Assembly (NCBI RefSeq): GCF_014302995.1 | Contig: NZ_CP060295.1 | Coordinates: forward strand, 6,501,501-6,565,500 | Origin: Variovorax sp. PAMC26660 | GTDB lineage: Bacteria > Pseudomonadota > Gammaproteobacteria > Burkholderiales > Burkholderiaceae_C | Direction: 5' to 3' | DNA: 64,000 nt | Shown here: piece by piece, positions 29,339 through 36,813 of the stretch | Layout of the letters: each line of letters starts with the position of its first letter | Numbering within the stretch: the stretch's first letter is position 1 | Made by a program: the position numbers and the translations under genes | Notes under the pieces: generated by a model | What the model was told of the DNA's origin: nothing | The model's input: only the letters and a program-made list of their open reading frames with translations | Database searches by the model: none

Positions 29339-30322
29339 ATGAATCCCATCCATTCGTTCACGCCCGCCCTGTCGCGGCGCCTGCTGCTTCGCGCCGGTGT
29401 CGGCGCCGCGGCCACTGCCGCCGTCGCGCCGCTCTTCGCCCAATCGCGTGCCAAGACCCTGCGCATCGGCTACCAGAAGTTCAACACGCTCAACATCCTC
29501 AAGGGCACCGGCCAGCTCGAGAAGGCGCTCGAACCCACCGGCGTGAAAGTCGAGTGGGCCGAGTTCCTAGGCGGCAGCCAGTTGTCCGAAGCATTGGCCG
29601 CCGGTGCCATCGACTTCGGCCATGCCTCCGACGGCATCGGCGTGTTCCAGCAGGCCAGCGGCAAGGGCCTCGTGTACCTCGCGGCGGAAAGCCCCTACCC
29701 CGGCGGCGTCGGCTTCCTGGTGCCGCGCGATTCGCCGATCCGCAGCGTGCGCGACCTGAAGGGCAAGCGCGTCGTCACCGGTCGCGGCTACAACACGCAG
29801 TACGTGCTGATCCGCGCGCTCGAAGCCGCGGGCTTGCGCTATGAAGACATCGAGGCGGTCTACATCACCACGGCCTCCGACACCGTGGCGGCCTACCAGT
29901 CGGGCAGCGTTGCGGCCATCGGCCTGTGGGACCCGTTCCTGGCCGGCGCGCAGATCGCGACCGATTCACGCCTGCTGTTCGACGGCACGGGCCTGAGCGG
30001 CAACCGCACCTACCACTTCGCGCAACCCGGCTATGCACGTGCCAACCAGGACATCCTGCGCACCGTGTTCGCGGAACTGCGCAAGGCCAATGAATGGGCG
30101 CAGGCGCACTCGGGCGAGGTAGTGTCCACGCTGTCGCCGCAGCTCAAGGTCGAGCCCAAGGTGCTGGCGCTCGCGACCGAACGGCGTCAATATGGCGTGG
30201 TCGCGCTCACGCCCGCCATTGCGAAGGAACAGCAAGGCCTGGCCGACGTGTTCGCGCAGCTCAAGCTCATTCCCAAACCCATCGAGGTGAAGGACGCCTT
30301 TCTGGACCTGAACCTCGTCTGA
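29339..30322 (+). CDS. SsuA/NrtA-type ABC substrate-binding protein
   Basis: Periplasmic receptor of the nitrate/sulfonate/taurine group, 327 residues. The signal contains SRRLLLRAG, which may be a Tat signal. The SsuA patterns RIGYQKFNTLNILKGTGQLE, VEWAEFLGGSQLSEALAAGAIDFG and AAIGLWDPFLAGAQ are clear. Start ATG 29339 is the first to give a signal peptide. It opens a plus-strand run with three enzyme genes but no permease or ATPase, so it must use another importer, possibly one of the ssu systems at 42-54 kb. The ligand may instead be the amine oxidised by the next gene. Confidence 0.85.
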   Translation: MNPIHSFTPALSRRLLLRAGVGAAATAAVAPLFAQSRAKTLRIGYQKFNTLNILKGTGQLEKALEPTGVKVEWAEFLGGSQLSEALAAGAIDFGHASDGIGVFQQASGKGLVYLAAESPYPGGVGFLVPRDSPIRSVRDLKGKRVVTGRGYNTQYVLIRALEAAGLRYEDIEAVYITTASDTVAAYQSGSVAAIGLWDPFLAGAQIATDSRLLFDGTGLSGNRTYHFAQPGYARANQDILRTVFAELRKANEWAQAHSGEVVSTLSPQLKVEPKVLALATERRQYGVVALTPAIAKEQQGLADVFAQLKLIPKPIEVKDAFLDLNLV

Positions 30323-30335
30323 AACGCCTGCTCAC

Positions 30336-31556
30336 GTGACCACGTCTTCCCACTACGACGTCATCGTCGTCGGCCTTGGCGCCCTTGGCGCGGCCACTCT
30401 CTACCAACTCTCGCAGCGCGGCGTGCGCGTGCTGGGCATCGACCAGTTCGCGCCGCCGCACGACCAGGGCTCCTCGCACGGCGACTCGCGCATCACGCGG
30501 CTGGCCGTGGGCGAAGGCGACGACTACGTGCCCTTCGTGCAGCGCTCGCACGCGATCTGGCGCGAGCTCGAAGCCCGCACCGGCAAGCCGCTGATGACCA
30601 CCACGAGCGGCCTGATCCTCGCGCCGCGCGACCGCGTGGCCGAGCACCACGGCAAGGCCGACTTCGTGCGCCGCACCATCGCCTGCGCCGAGCGCTTCGG
30701 CATCGCGCACGATGTGCTCGATGCGGCCGGCATCCACGCGCGCTTTCCGCAGTTCAAGCTGCAGGGCAACGAGATCGGCTACCACGAGCACGACGCCGGC
30801 TTCGTGCGGCCCGAGGATGCCATCGGCGCCCAGCTCGCCGTGGCCCGCGCCTCGGGCGCACAGACCCGCACCGGCGAGCGCGTGCAGTCCGTCGAACCCG
30901 TGGGCAATGGCGACACGGTGCGGGTTCGCACCGACACGGCCAGCTTCACGGCCGACCGAGTGGTGGTCGCGGCCGGCGCGTGGCTGCCCGAATTCCTCGG
31001 CCGGCAGGCCCGCGCCGACTGGCAGGCCAATTTCTCCGTGCACCGCCAGGTCATGCACTGGTTCGATGCAGGCAGCGCCGCCGCCGACTTCGCGCCCGGC
31101 CGCTTTCCCATCTTCATCTGGATGTTCGGCGACGCGCAGGAAGACTACATGTACGGCTTTCCGGCCTCCGACCCGTCGCAGCCGGCGCTGAAGGTCGCGA
31201 CCGAGCAGTACGTCGACGCCACCACGCCCGACACGATCGACCGCACAGTGAGCCCCGAGGAAACCGCCGCGATGTACCGCCTTCGCGTGGCCGGCCGCTT
31301 TCCGCAGATCGATGGCCGCGCCCTCAAGGCGCGCGCCTGCATGTACACCGTGACGCCCGACCGCAGCTTCGTGATCGACGCGCTCGACGGCCTGCCCAAC
31401 GTGCTCATCGCCTCGGCCTGCTCGGGCCACGGCTTCAAGCACTCGGCCGGGCTGGGCGAAGCCGTTGCCGAGCACGTGCTGGGCCGCGCCAGCTCGCACG
31501 GCCTCGACCTGAGGCCTTTTGCCCGACAGCGGTTGCTGGAGAAGGAAACAACCTAG
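30336..31556 (+). CDS. FAD-dependent amine oxidase (monomeric sarcosine/N-methyltryptophan oxidase family)
   Basis: Flavoenzyme of the D-amino-acid-oxidase fold, 406 residues, predicted to oxidise an N-methyl or secondary amino acid and release hydrogen peroxide. The dinucleotide motif is GLGALGAA (13-20), and SSHGDSRITR and CSGHGFKHS are MSOX-family signatures. Cys335 in ACMYTVTPD corresponds to the cysteine that binds FAD covalently in this family. The start is GTG 30336, 14 bases after the preceding stop. It lies between a binding protein and a reductase-like gene in what looks like a small catabolic operon. Confidence 0.88.
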   Translation: MTTSSHYDVIVVGLGALGAATLYQLSQRGVRVLGIDQFAPPHDQGSSHGDSRITRLAVGEGDDYVPFVQRSHAIWRELEARTGKPLMTTTSGLILAPRDRVAEHHGKADFVRRTIACAERFGIAHDVLDAAGIHARFPQFKLQGNEIGYHEHDAGFVRPEDAIGAQLAVARASGAQTRTGERVQSVEPVGNGDTVRVRTDTASFTADRVVVAAGAWLPEFLGRQARADWQANFSVHRQVMHWFDAGSAAADFAPGRFPIFIWMFGDAQEDYMYGFPASDPSQPALKVATEQYVDATTPDTIDRTVSPEETAAMYRLRVAGRFPQIDGRALKARACMYTVTPDRSFVIDALDGLPNVLIASACSGHGFKHSAGLGEAVAEHVLGRASSHGLDLRPFARQRLLEKETT

Positions 31557-31627
31557 AGCAGCCGCGCCCGTTCCCGGGCATCATCGCTCCCGATCTTTCT
31601 TTGTTTCGGTTTCAGGAGCGATGCGCG

Positions 31628-32560
31628 ATGAGATTTCTGGTGGTGGGTGCGGGCGCACTCGGTGGCTATTTCGGCGGTCGGCTGCTGGAGGCGGGGCGCG
31701 ATGTCACCTTCCTGCTTCGCCCGCGCCGCGCGGCGCAGCTCGCGAAGACGGGGCTGGTGGTGCAGAGCCCTTTCGGCAACCTGCAACTGCCGGCGCCGGC
31801 GCATGTGCTGGCCGAGGACATCAAGGCGCCCTTCGACGTGGTCGTGGTCGGCAGCAAGGCCTATGACCTGGAGGCGACCATGGATTCGTTCGCGCCAGCA
31901 GTCGGCCCGAACACCCTCATCCTTCCGCTGCTCAACGGCATGAAGCACATCGACCGGCTGGTCGAGCGCTTCGGCTCGGAGCGCGTGCTGGGCGGCCTGT
32001 GCATGATCTCCGCCACGCTGGACGACGAGGGCCGCGTGCTGCACCTGAACGACATGCACGGCCTGAGCTACGGCGAACGCGCCGGCGGCCGTTCGGCCCG
32101 TGTCGACGCCATCGCGGCCCAGTTCGCGGATGCGACCTTCAATGCCACCGCCAGCGAAACCATCATGCAGGACATGTGGGAAAAGTGGGTCTTCATCGCC
32201 TCGGCGGCGGGCCTCACGAGCCTGATGCGCGCGTCGATCGGCGACATCGTGGCGGCCGGCGGCGAAGACGTGGCGCTGTCGATCTTCAACGAATGCTGCG
32301 CAATCGCTGCGCACAACGGCTTCGCGCCCCGCCCCGCCGCCATCCAGCGCGGCCGCGCGGTGGTGACCACAGCGGGATCGCCGATGACCGCGTCGATGTA
32401 CAAGGACATCGTGCGCGGTGCGCAGGTCGAGGCCGACCACATCGTCGGCGACCTGCTGGGCCGCGCACCGCGTGGCGACTCGGCGGTGCCATCCGTGTTG
32501 CGCACCGCGTACGTCCACCTCAAGGCCTACGAGGCCAAGCGCGCCCGCGAGGCCGCCTGA
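31628..32560 (+). CDS. 2-dehydropantoate 2-reductase family protein
   Basis: NADPH-dependent oxidoreductase of the PanE/ApbA fold, 310 residues, with nucleotide motif GAGALGGYFG (7-16) and the central helix pattern MWEKWVFIASAAGLTSLMRAS. The C-terminal domain ends in a basic helix. Several PanE paralogues in soil bacteria act in catabolic clusters on other 2-keto or 2-hydroxy acids, and the surroundings suggest that here rather than pantothenate synthesis. Start is the second of two nearby ATGs, 31628 (MRFLVVGAGALGG), since the ATG at 31621 is in another frame. Confidence 0.82.
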   Translation: MRFLVVGAGALGGYFGGRLLEAGRDVTFLLRPRRAAQLAKTGLVVQSPFGNLQLPAPAHVLAEDIKAPFDVVVVGSKAYDLEATMDSFAPAVGPNTLILPLLNGMKHIDRLVERFGSERVLGGLCMISATLDDEGRVLHLNDMHGLSYGERAGGRSARVDAIAAQFADATFNATASETIMQDMWEKWVFIASAAGLTSLMRASIGDIVAAGGEDVALSIFNECCAIAAHNGFAPRPAAIQRGRAVVTTAGSPMTASMYKDIVRGAQVEADHIVGDLLGRAPRGDSAVPSVLRTAYVHLKAYEAKRAREAA

Positions 32561-32564
32561 CACC

Positions 32565-33251
32565 ATGGGCGACACGCTCGCTTTTCTCCACACGGCACAG
32601 GTGCACGTGCAGACCTTCGGGAGCCTCGCGCGCGAGATCGCACCCGAGTTGAGCATCCAGCACCTGGTGATGGAAGACCTGCTGGCCGATGCCCGCACGC
32701 TCGGCGTCGACAACGCCGGCCTGGTCACGCGCGTGCACGAGGCCATGCGTGAAGCCGCGTCGGACGGCGCTCTGGTGGTCGTGTGCACCTGCTCGACTAT
32801 CGGCGGCATTGCAGAAAAGACGGCCACCGGCGGTGCTTTTACCGCACTGCGCATCGACCGGGCCATGGCCGACCGCGCGGTGCGCAGCGGGCCCCGCGTG
32901 CTGATCGTCGGTGCAGTCGAAAGCACGCTGGACCCGACCCGGTCCCTCGTTCTTTCAGCCGCCACACAGGCCGGCGTCGGTATTCGTGCAAGCACGCTGC
33001 TGGTCGAAGAGGCCTGGGTGCATTTCCAGGCCGGCGACATCGCGCGCTATGTGCAGACGCTGGCCGAATCGATCCGCGCCGCTGCCAGCGCCTCCGACGT
33101 GATCGTGCTGGCGCAGGCCTCGATGGCGCCGGTGACGGCCCTGTTGGGAGACCTCGGCATCGAGGTGCTCAGCAGCCCCGGGCTGGGCACCGCGCACGCG
33201 GTGGCCACGCTGCGCGCCTCGCGCACCGCGTGGAATCTCAGTCCGACTTGA
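32565..33251 (+). CDS. Asp/Glu racemase-superfamily protein, apparently one-cysteine
   Basis: A 228-residue protein with the Asp/Glu/hydantoin racemase fold. The first catalytic region is intact, VVVCTCSTIGG with Cys74 and Cys76. In the second half, where true racemases have a Cys followed by Thr-His, this protein reads VLAQASMAPV and has no cysteine. It is therefore more likely a relative acting as an isomerase, decarboxylase or binding protein than a two-base racemase. It starts four bases after the preceding stop, in one operon. Its last 14 bases overlap the converging oxidoreductase gene. Confidence 0.7.
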   Translation: MGDTLAFLHTAQVHVQTFGSLAREIAPELSIQHLVMEDLLADARTLGVDNAGLVTRVHEAMREAASDGALVVVCTCSTIGGIAEKTATGGAFTALRIDRAMADRAVRSGPRVLIVGAVESTLDPTRSLVLSAATQAGVGIRASTLLVEEAWVHFQAGDIARYVQTLAESIRAAASASDVIVLAQASMAPVTALLGDLGIEVLSSPGLGTAHAVATLRASRTAWNLSPT

Positions 33252-34593
33252 GGATCGTCTCGCCCTTCAACGCACCCATGTCGCGGGTGTTGAAGCGGTG
33301 CCGCTTCCAGCCGGCCCAGGTGCGGCGGAAGTTGGCGATCGAGATGCCGTAGTACAGCACCTTGAACATGCGCAGCGCGCCCCACATCGGCGTGCCCTTG
33401 TAGATGTCGCCGGCCAGCAGCGACATCAGCGCTTCCTTCACCCGGAACGGATTGCCCGGGTGCATGAACATGTCGCGGATGGTCGGGTTGGTCACGCGGT
33501 AGATGAACCACGAGTATTCGCTCGGGCCCTTGCGCATCATGGCCTCGAAGGCCTGGCGCGTCGCGGGCATTTCCGCCGGCCGGTCGAGCGCAGTGGCCAC
33601 CAGTTCGGCGCCGTCGAAGGCGCTGTGCATCGCAAGGTACACGCCCGACGAGAACATCGGGTCGATGAAGGTGAAAGCGTCGCCCAGCAGCAGATAGCGG
33701 TCGCCGGTGGCGTGCGTGCTCGAGTACGAGAAATTGCCAGTGGCATGCACCGCGTCGTCGACCAGCGTGGCGTTCTTCAGGCGGTCCACCAGCACCGGGC
33801 AGGTCGCGATGGTGTCGTAGAAGAATTCCTTCAGCGGCTTGTCGCGCGTCTTCAGGTAGTAGGGCCAGCAGACCGCGCCCACACTGGTGGTGCCATCGGC
33901 CAGCGGAATGAACCAGAACCAGCCATGCGGGAACCAGCAGATGCTGATGTTGCCTTCCTTCTTGCCTTCGAGCCGCTCGGCATTCGTGAAGTGGCCGAAC
34001 AGCGCGGTGCTGTTGTGGTCGGGGTTCTTTTCCTTGCAGCGGAATTTGTTGGCGAGCAGCGTGTCGCGCCCGGTGGCATCGACCACGAAGCGGGCACGCC
34101 AGTTGCGCTTGGCGCCGTCGTCCATCTCGGCTTGCACCGTGGCGCCGTCGGCGTCGAATGCCACGTCGCGCACCTTGCAGCCTTCGATGGCCTGCGCGCC
34201 GCGCGTGGCGGCATTGCGGAACAGCATCTCGTCGAGCTCCGAACGGCGCACCTGCCAGGCGGAGTCCAGCGACTTGTCCCAGCCCTCGCCAAACTCCACG
34301 TAGCTGCGGTGCTCGTGTTCGGGCGAGACGAACTCGATGCCGAACTTGGGCATGCCGATCTTCTCGACCTGGTCGCGCACGCCGAGCTTCTCGAACAGTT
34401 CGACATTCGCGGGCAACAGCGATTCGCCGATGTGAAAGCGCGGGTGGTGTGCCTTTTCCAGCAGAACGATGGTGCGGCCTTGTTGTGCGAGCAGCGCCGC
34501 GATCGTCGAGCCGGCAGGGCCGCCACCGATCACGAGCACATCGCAGGAGGCATCGGCACTGGCAGGAACGGGGGAATCTGCGATCGGGGGCAT
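33238..34593 (-). CDS. flavin-dependent halogenase-like FAD oxidoreductase
   Basis: A 451-residue flavoprotein of the tryptophan-halogenase family. Seen in sequence: FAD motif GGGPAGST (23-30); HPRFHIGESLLP (50-61); Lys83 in MPKFGIEF, aligned with the lysine that carries hypohalite in flavin-dependent halogenases; the halogenase signature WFWFIP (225-230, WxWxIP); and DPMFSSG (311-317), typical of the phenol-type branch. These features together favour a halogenase over a plain hydroxylase, but no biosynthetic gene lies nearby and many family members are uncharacterised. Start ATG 34593; the gene converges with the racemase-like gene, overlapping by 14 bases. Substrate unknown. Confidence 0.72.
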   Translation of the reverse strand: MPPIADSPVPASADASCDVLVIGGGPAGSTIAALLAQQGRTIVLLEKAHHPRFHIGESLLPANVELFEKLGVRDQVEKIGMPKFGIEFVSPEHEHRSYVEFGEGWDKSLDSAWQVRRSELDEMLFRNAATRGAQAIEGCKVRDVAFDADGATVQAEMDDGAKRNWRARFVVDATGRDTLLANKFRCKEKNPDHNSTALFGHFTNAERLEGKKEGNISICWFPHGWFWFIPLADGTTSVGAVCWPYYLKTRDKPLKEFFYDTIATCPVLVDRLKNATLVDDAVHATGNFSYSSTHATGDRYLLLGDAFTFIDPMFSSGVYLAMHSAFDGAELVATALDRPAEMPATRQAFEAMMRKGPSEYSWFIYRVTNPTIRDMFMHPGNPFRVKEALMSLLAGDIYKGTPMWGALRMFKVLYYGISIANFRRTWAGWKRHRFNTRDMGALKGETILKSD

Positions 34594-34689
34594 TCGTGTG
34601 AGGCTCGTGATTGACGGTGCCGCACAGCATAACGCGGCAAGAAAAACGCTCTGGCGCCACCGCGACAAACTGGCCAGAGCGGTGCATTT

Positions 34690-34748
34690 GCGCAAAGTCT
34701 GCTAAGTACGCGGCGGCCCGGATCGGCACACTGGCCGCCATGACAACC
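34690..34748 (+). promoter_or_regulatory. first copy of a conserved upstream motif (before alpha/beta hydrolase)
   Basis: Blocks GCGCAA, GCTAAGTACG, CGGCACACT and ATGACAACC occur with the same spacing as in a second copy at 35866-35924, with 41 of 59 positions identical and no gap. Here the ATG at 34740 opens no credible gene, and the hydrolase starts 86 bases further on in another frame. The element is therefore probably a promoter or operator, perhaps left from a duplication of the AraC gene's start. Confidence 0.6.
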
Positions 34749-34825
34749 CGTGCCGTTGCGGTCGGCAGACGCGCCACGCCCGCCACGCGACCCGGCCTTT
34801 GCTTTCTCTCTTGCCAGGACCCGCC

Positions 34826-35791
34826 ATGCCCCTTCTTCGCCTGCTCTTGCTAACGCTCTACTGCCTCGCGGCGCCCTTCGCCCAGGCCGCCGGTTTCACC
34901 ACCATCGAAGTGCCTGCTGATGCGCAAGGCCCGACGCTGCGCGGCGCCGTGTGGACGCCCTGCGCCACGCCCGCCACCAAGGACTGCCCGGTCGCCGGTG
35001 CGCAATTGCCGTTGGTCGTGGTATCGCACGGCTATGGCGGCTCCTTCCTCGGTCACCAGGACACGGCGCAAGCCCTGGCCGATGCGGGCTTCGTGGTCGC
35101 GGCCATCAGCCATTCGAGCGACAACTACCAGATCCGCGGCGGCCCGAACGACAGGATTTCCGCGCTAGCGACGCGCACCACCGACATCAAACGGCTGATC
35201 GACTACATGCTGCAGCAGTGGCCGTCGCGCAGCGCGCTGGCGGCCGACAGGATCGGCTTCTTCGGTTTTTCCAGGGGCGGCTACACCGGCCTCGTGCTCG
35301 GCGGTGCCGTGCCCGATTTCGAACGGCTCCCGCCGCTGCCTTCGTCCAACTGCGCATCGGCACCCACGAGCCCGCTGTGCACGCTGATGCAGGAGCGCTT
35401 CAGAGAGCTCCTGGCCACACCGCTGACGCATGACGCGCGCATCAAGGTGGCGGTGATCGCCGACCCGTTCAGCCCCGTCTTCGACGCCCAGGGCCTGAAG
35501 AACGTGACCCTTCCGATCCAGCTTTGGGCCTCCGCCTACGGCGGCGACGGCGTCACACCGGAGAGCGTGGCCGCGGTTCGCCGCAACCTGCCCGCACCGC
35601 CCGAATGGCACGTGGCGGACAAGGCTGCGCACTTCGGCTTTCTGCCGCCCTGCTCAGCCACACAGCTCGCGGCCAAACTGGAGATCTGCAACGACGAACC
35701 GGGCTTCGACCGCGCGGCCTTTCATGCCACCCTCAACGCCAAGGTGGTGGAATTCCTCAAGCGGCATCTTCTGCAGGCGGCCAACTCCTGA
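34826..35791 (+). CDS. secreted alpha/beta hydrolase (dienelactone hydrolase-like)
   Basis: A 321-residue exported hydrolase with a Sec signal (cleavage after AQA, about residue 21). The nucleophile elbow GFSRGG places the catalytic serine at 149; VVVSHGYGGS (64-73) forms the oxyanion region and the His is probably in DKAAHFGF. Two Cys pairs (near 46 and 54, and near 176 and 185) may form periplasmic disulfides. Similar proteins hydrolyse small esters, but no substrate can be named. It shares an upstream motif with the AraC gene that follows, so that regulator may control it. Confidence 0.8.
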   Translation: MPLLRLLLLTLYCLAAPFAQAAGFTTIEVPADAQGPTLRGAVWTPCATPATKDCPVAGAQLPLVVVSHGYGGSFLGHQDTAQALADAGFVVAAISHSSDNYQIRGGPNDRISALATRTTDIKRLIDYMLQQWPSRSALAADRIGFFGFSRGGYTGLVLGGAVPDFERLPPLPSSNCASAPTSPLCTLMQERFRELLATPLTHDARIKVAVIADPFSPVFDAQGLKNVTLPIQLWASAYGGDGVTPESVAAVRRNLPAPPEWHVADKAAHFGFLPPCSATQLAAKLEICNDEPGFDRAAFHATLNAKVVEFLKRHLLQAANS

Positions 35792-35865
35792 GGCCAAGGC
35801 GCGCCAGTCTTTCGTGTTGGCCGGCAGCCTCGCCACCGGTAGGCAGGCGCGGCCCTGGCGCCATA

Positions 35866-35924
35866 GCGCAAGAACGGCTAAGTACGTTACGCCTGAAAGC
35901 GGCACACTCACCCTCATGAGAACC
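35866..35924 (+). promoter_or_regulatory. second copy of the conserved upstream motif (before araC-type gene)
   Basis: Same block order and spacing as at 34690-34748: GCGCAA, GCTAAGTACG, CGGCACACT, ATGAgAACC. In this copy the ATG (35916) opens the original reading frame of the AraC-family gene (MRTLRAEENYRAR), which is broken after about 12 codons. Likely an autoregulatory promoter-operator. Confidence 0.6.
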
Positions 35925-35952
35925 CTGCGCGCCGAAGAGAACTACCGGGCCC

Positions 35953-36747
35953 GTGGCCCGTGTGGTCGCGGCCATCGTGGCAGACCCGATGGCGGAGCAC
36001 CGCCTCGAAGACCTCGCGCGGCTGGCGCATTTCTCGCCTTTTCACTTCCACCGCGTCTACAGCAGCATCGCCGGCGAAACGGTGGCCGCCACGGTGCGTC
36101 GCGTGCGACTGGCGCGCGCGACGCAGTTGCTCGAAGAAGGCCGCCAGAGCGTCACGCAGGTGGCCCTGGAGGTCGGTTACGACAGCCCGCAAGCCTTCTC
36201 GCGGGCCTTCGGCCACTTCACCGGACAGTCGCCGCGCGAGTTCCAGCAGCACATGCAGCGCATGGCGCCCGAGGCCGGCTGCACCCAGGCCCTGGTGCGG
36301 ATCGTCGAGCGGCCCGCGCAGCAAGTGCAGGCCTTGCGCCACCAGGGGCCGCTGTCGACCATTCCGCACACGCATCGCCGGCTGCGCGCCTACGCCGGCG
36401 ACCGGGTCATGTCGGCCTGGTTGGGTGTTTCCTGCGGCGAGGGCGCCGATCCTGGCGATTACCGGTACTACGCCGCGGCGGCATCACCCGAGCCTTGGCC
36501 CGCCCACGTGAAGCTCGAAACGCTGGACTTGCCGGGCGGCCACTACGCGCTGCACTGCCTGGTCGGCCCTTATGCCCGCATCAACGCAGCCATCAACGCG
36601 CTGTATGCCCGCTGGCTGCCGGGCAGCGGCTACGAGCCGGACGACCGGCCCATGCTGGAGCACTACCTGAACTCGCCCCGGCAGGTGTCGCAGGCCGAGC
36701 TGCACACGGACCTGCTCATTCCCATCCGCTCTGCCGGCGTGCCTTGA
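35953..36747 (+). CDS. AraC-family regulator with GyrI-like effector domain, start frameshifted
   Basis: A transcription factor of 264 residues. Two HTH motifs fill residues 3-105 (LEDLARLAHFSPFHFHRVYS; VTQVALEVGYDSPQAFSRAF), followed by a GyrI-like small-molecule-binding domain (about 110-264). The expected N-terminus MRTLRAEENYRAR lies one base out of frame, starting at ATG 35916, and an in-frame TGA at 35917 blocks longer readings. One base too many or two too few in the GGGCCC run near 35947-35952 explains this. As it stands only GTG 35953 without a Shine-Dalgarno is available, so the gene may be poorly expressed, or the base call may be wrong. Confidence 0.7.
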   Translation: MARVVAAIVADPMAEHRLEDLARLAHFSPFHFHRVYSSIAGETVAATVRRVRLARATQLLEEGRQSVTQVALEVGYDSPQAFSRAFGHFTGQSPREFQQHMQRMAPEAGCTQALVRIVERPAQQVQALRHQGPLSTIPHTHRRLRAYAGDRVMSAWLGVSCGEGADPGDYRYYAAAASPEPWPAHVKLETLDLPGGHYALHCLVGPYARINAAINALYARWLPGSGYEPDDRPMLEHYLNSPRQVSQAELHTDLLIPIRSAGVP

Positions 36748-36756
36748 GTTGGCATC

Positions 36757-36785
36757 GGCCCGACGCGGATCGGCGACGGGCCTTT
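36757..36785 (+). terminator. weak terminator-like dyad after the AraC gene
   Basis: GGCCCG (36757-36762) pairs with CGGGCC (36777-36782) across a GC-rich 14-base loop and is followed by TTT. It sits between the converging AraC-family and desulfurase genes and could slow both polymerases. The short T-run makes it a marginal call. Confidence 0.35.
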
Positions 36786-36813
36786 GAAAGCTGCCAGGGC
36801 GAACGAGCCGCCC

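Noticed and set aside
34740..34853. Short plus-strand open frame starting at the ATG of the first motif copy
   Set aside because: Out of frame with the hydrolase, no Shine-Dalgarno, and the product (RAVAVGRRATPATRPG...) has no protein-like pattern; better explained as part of a regulatory element.
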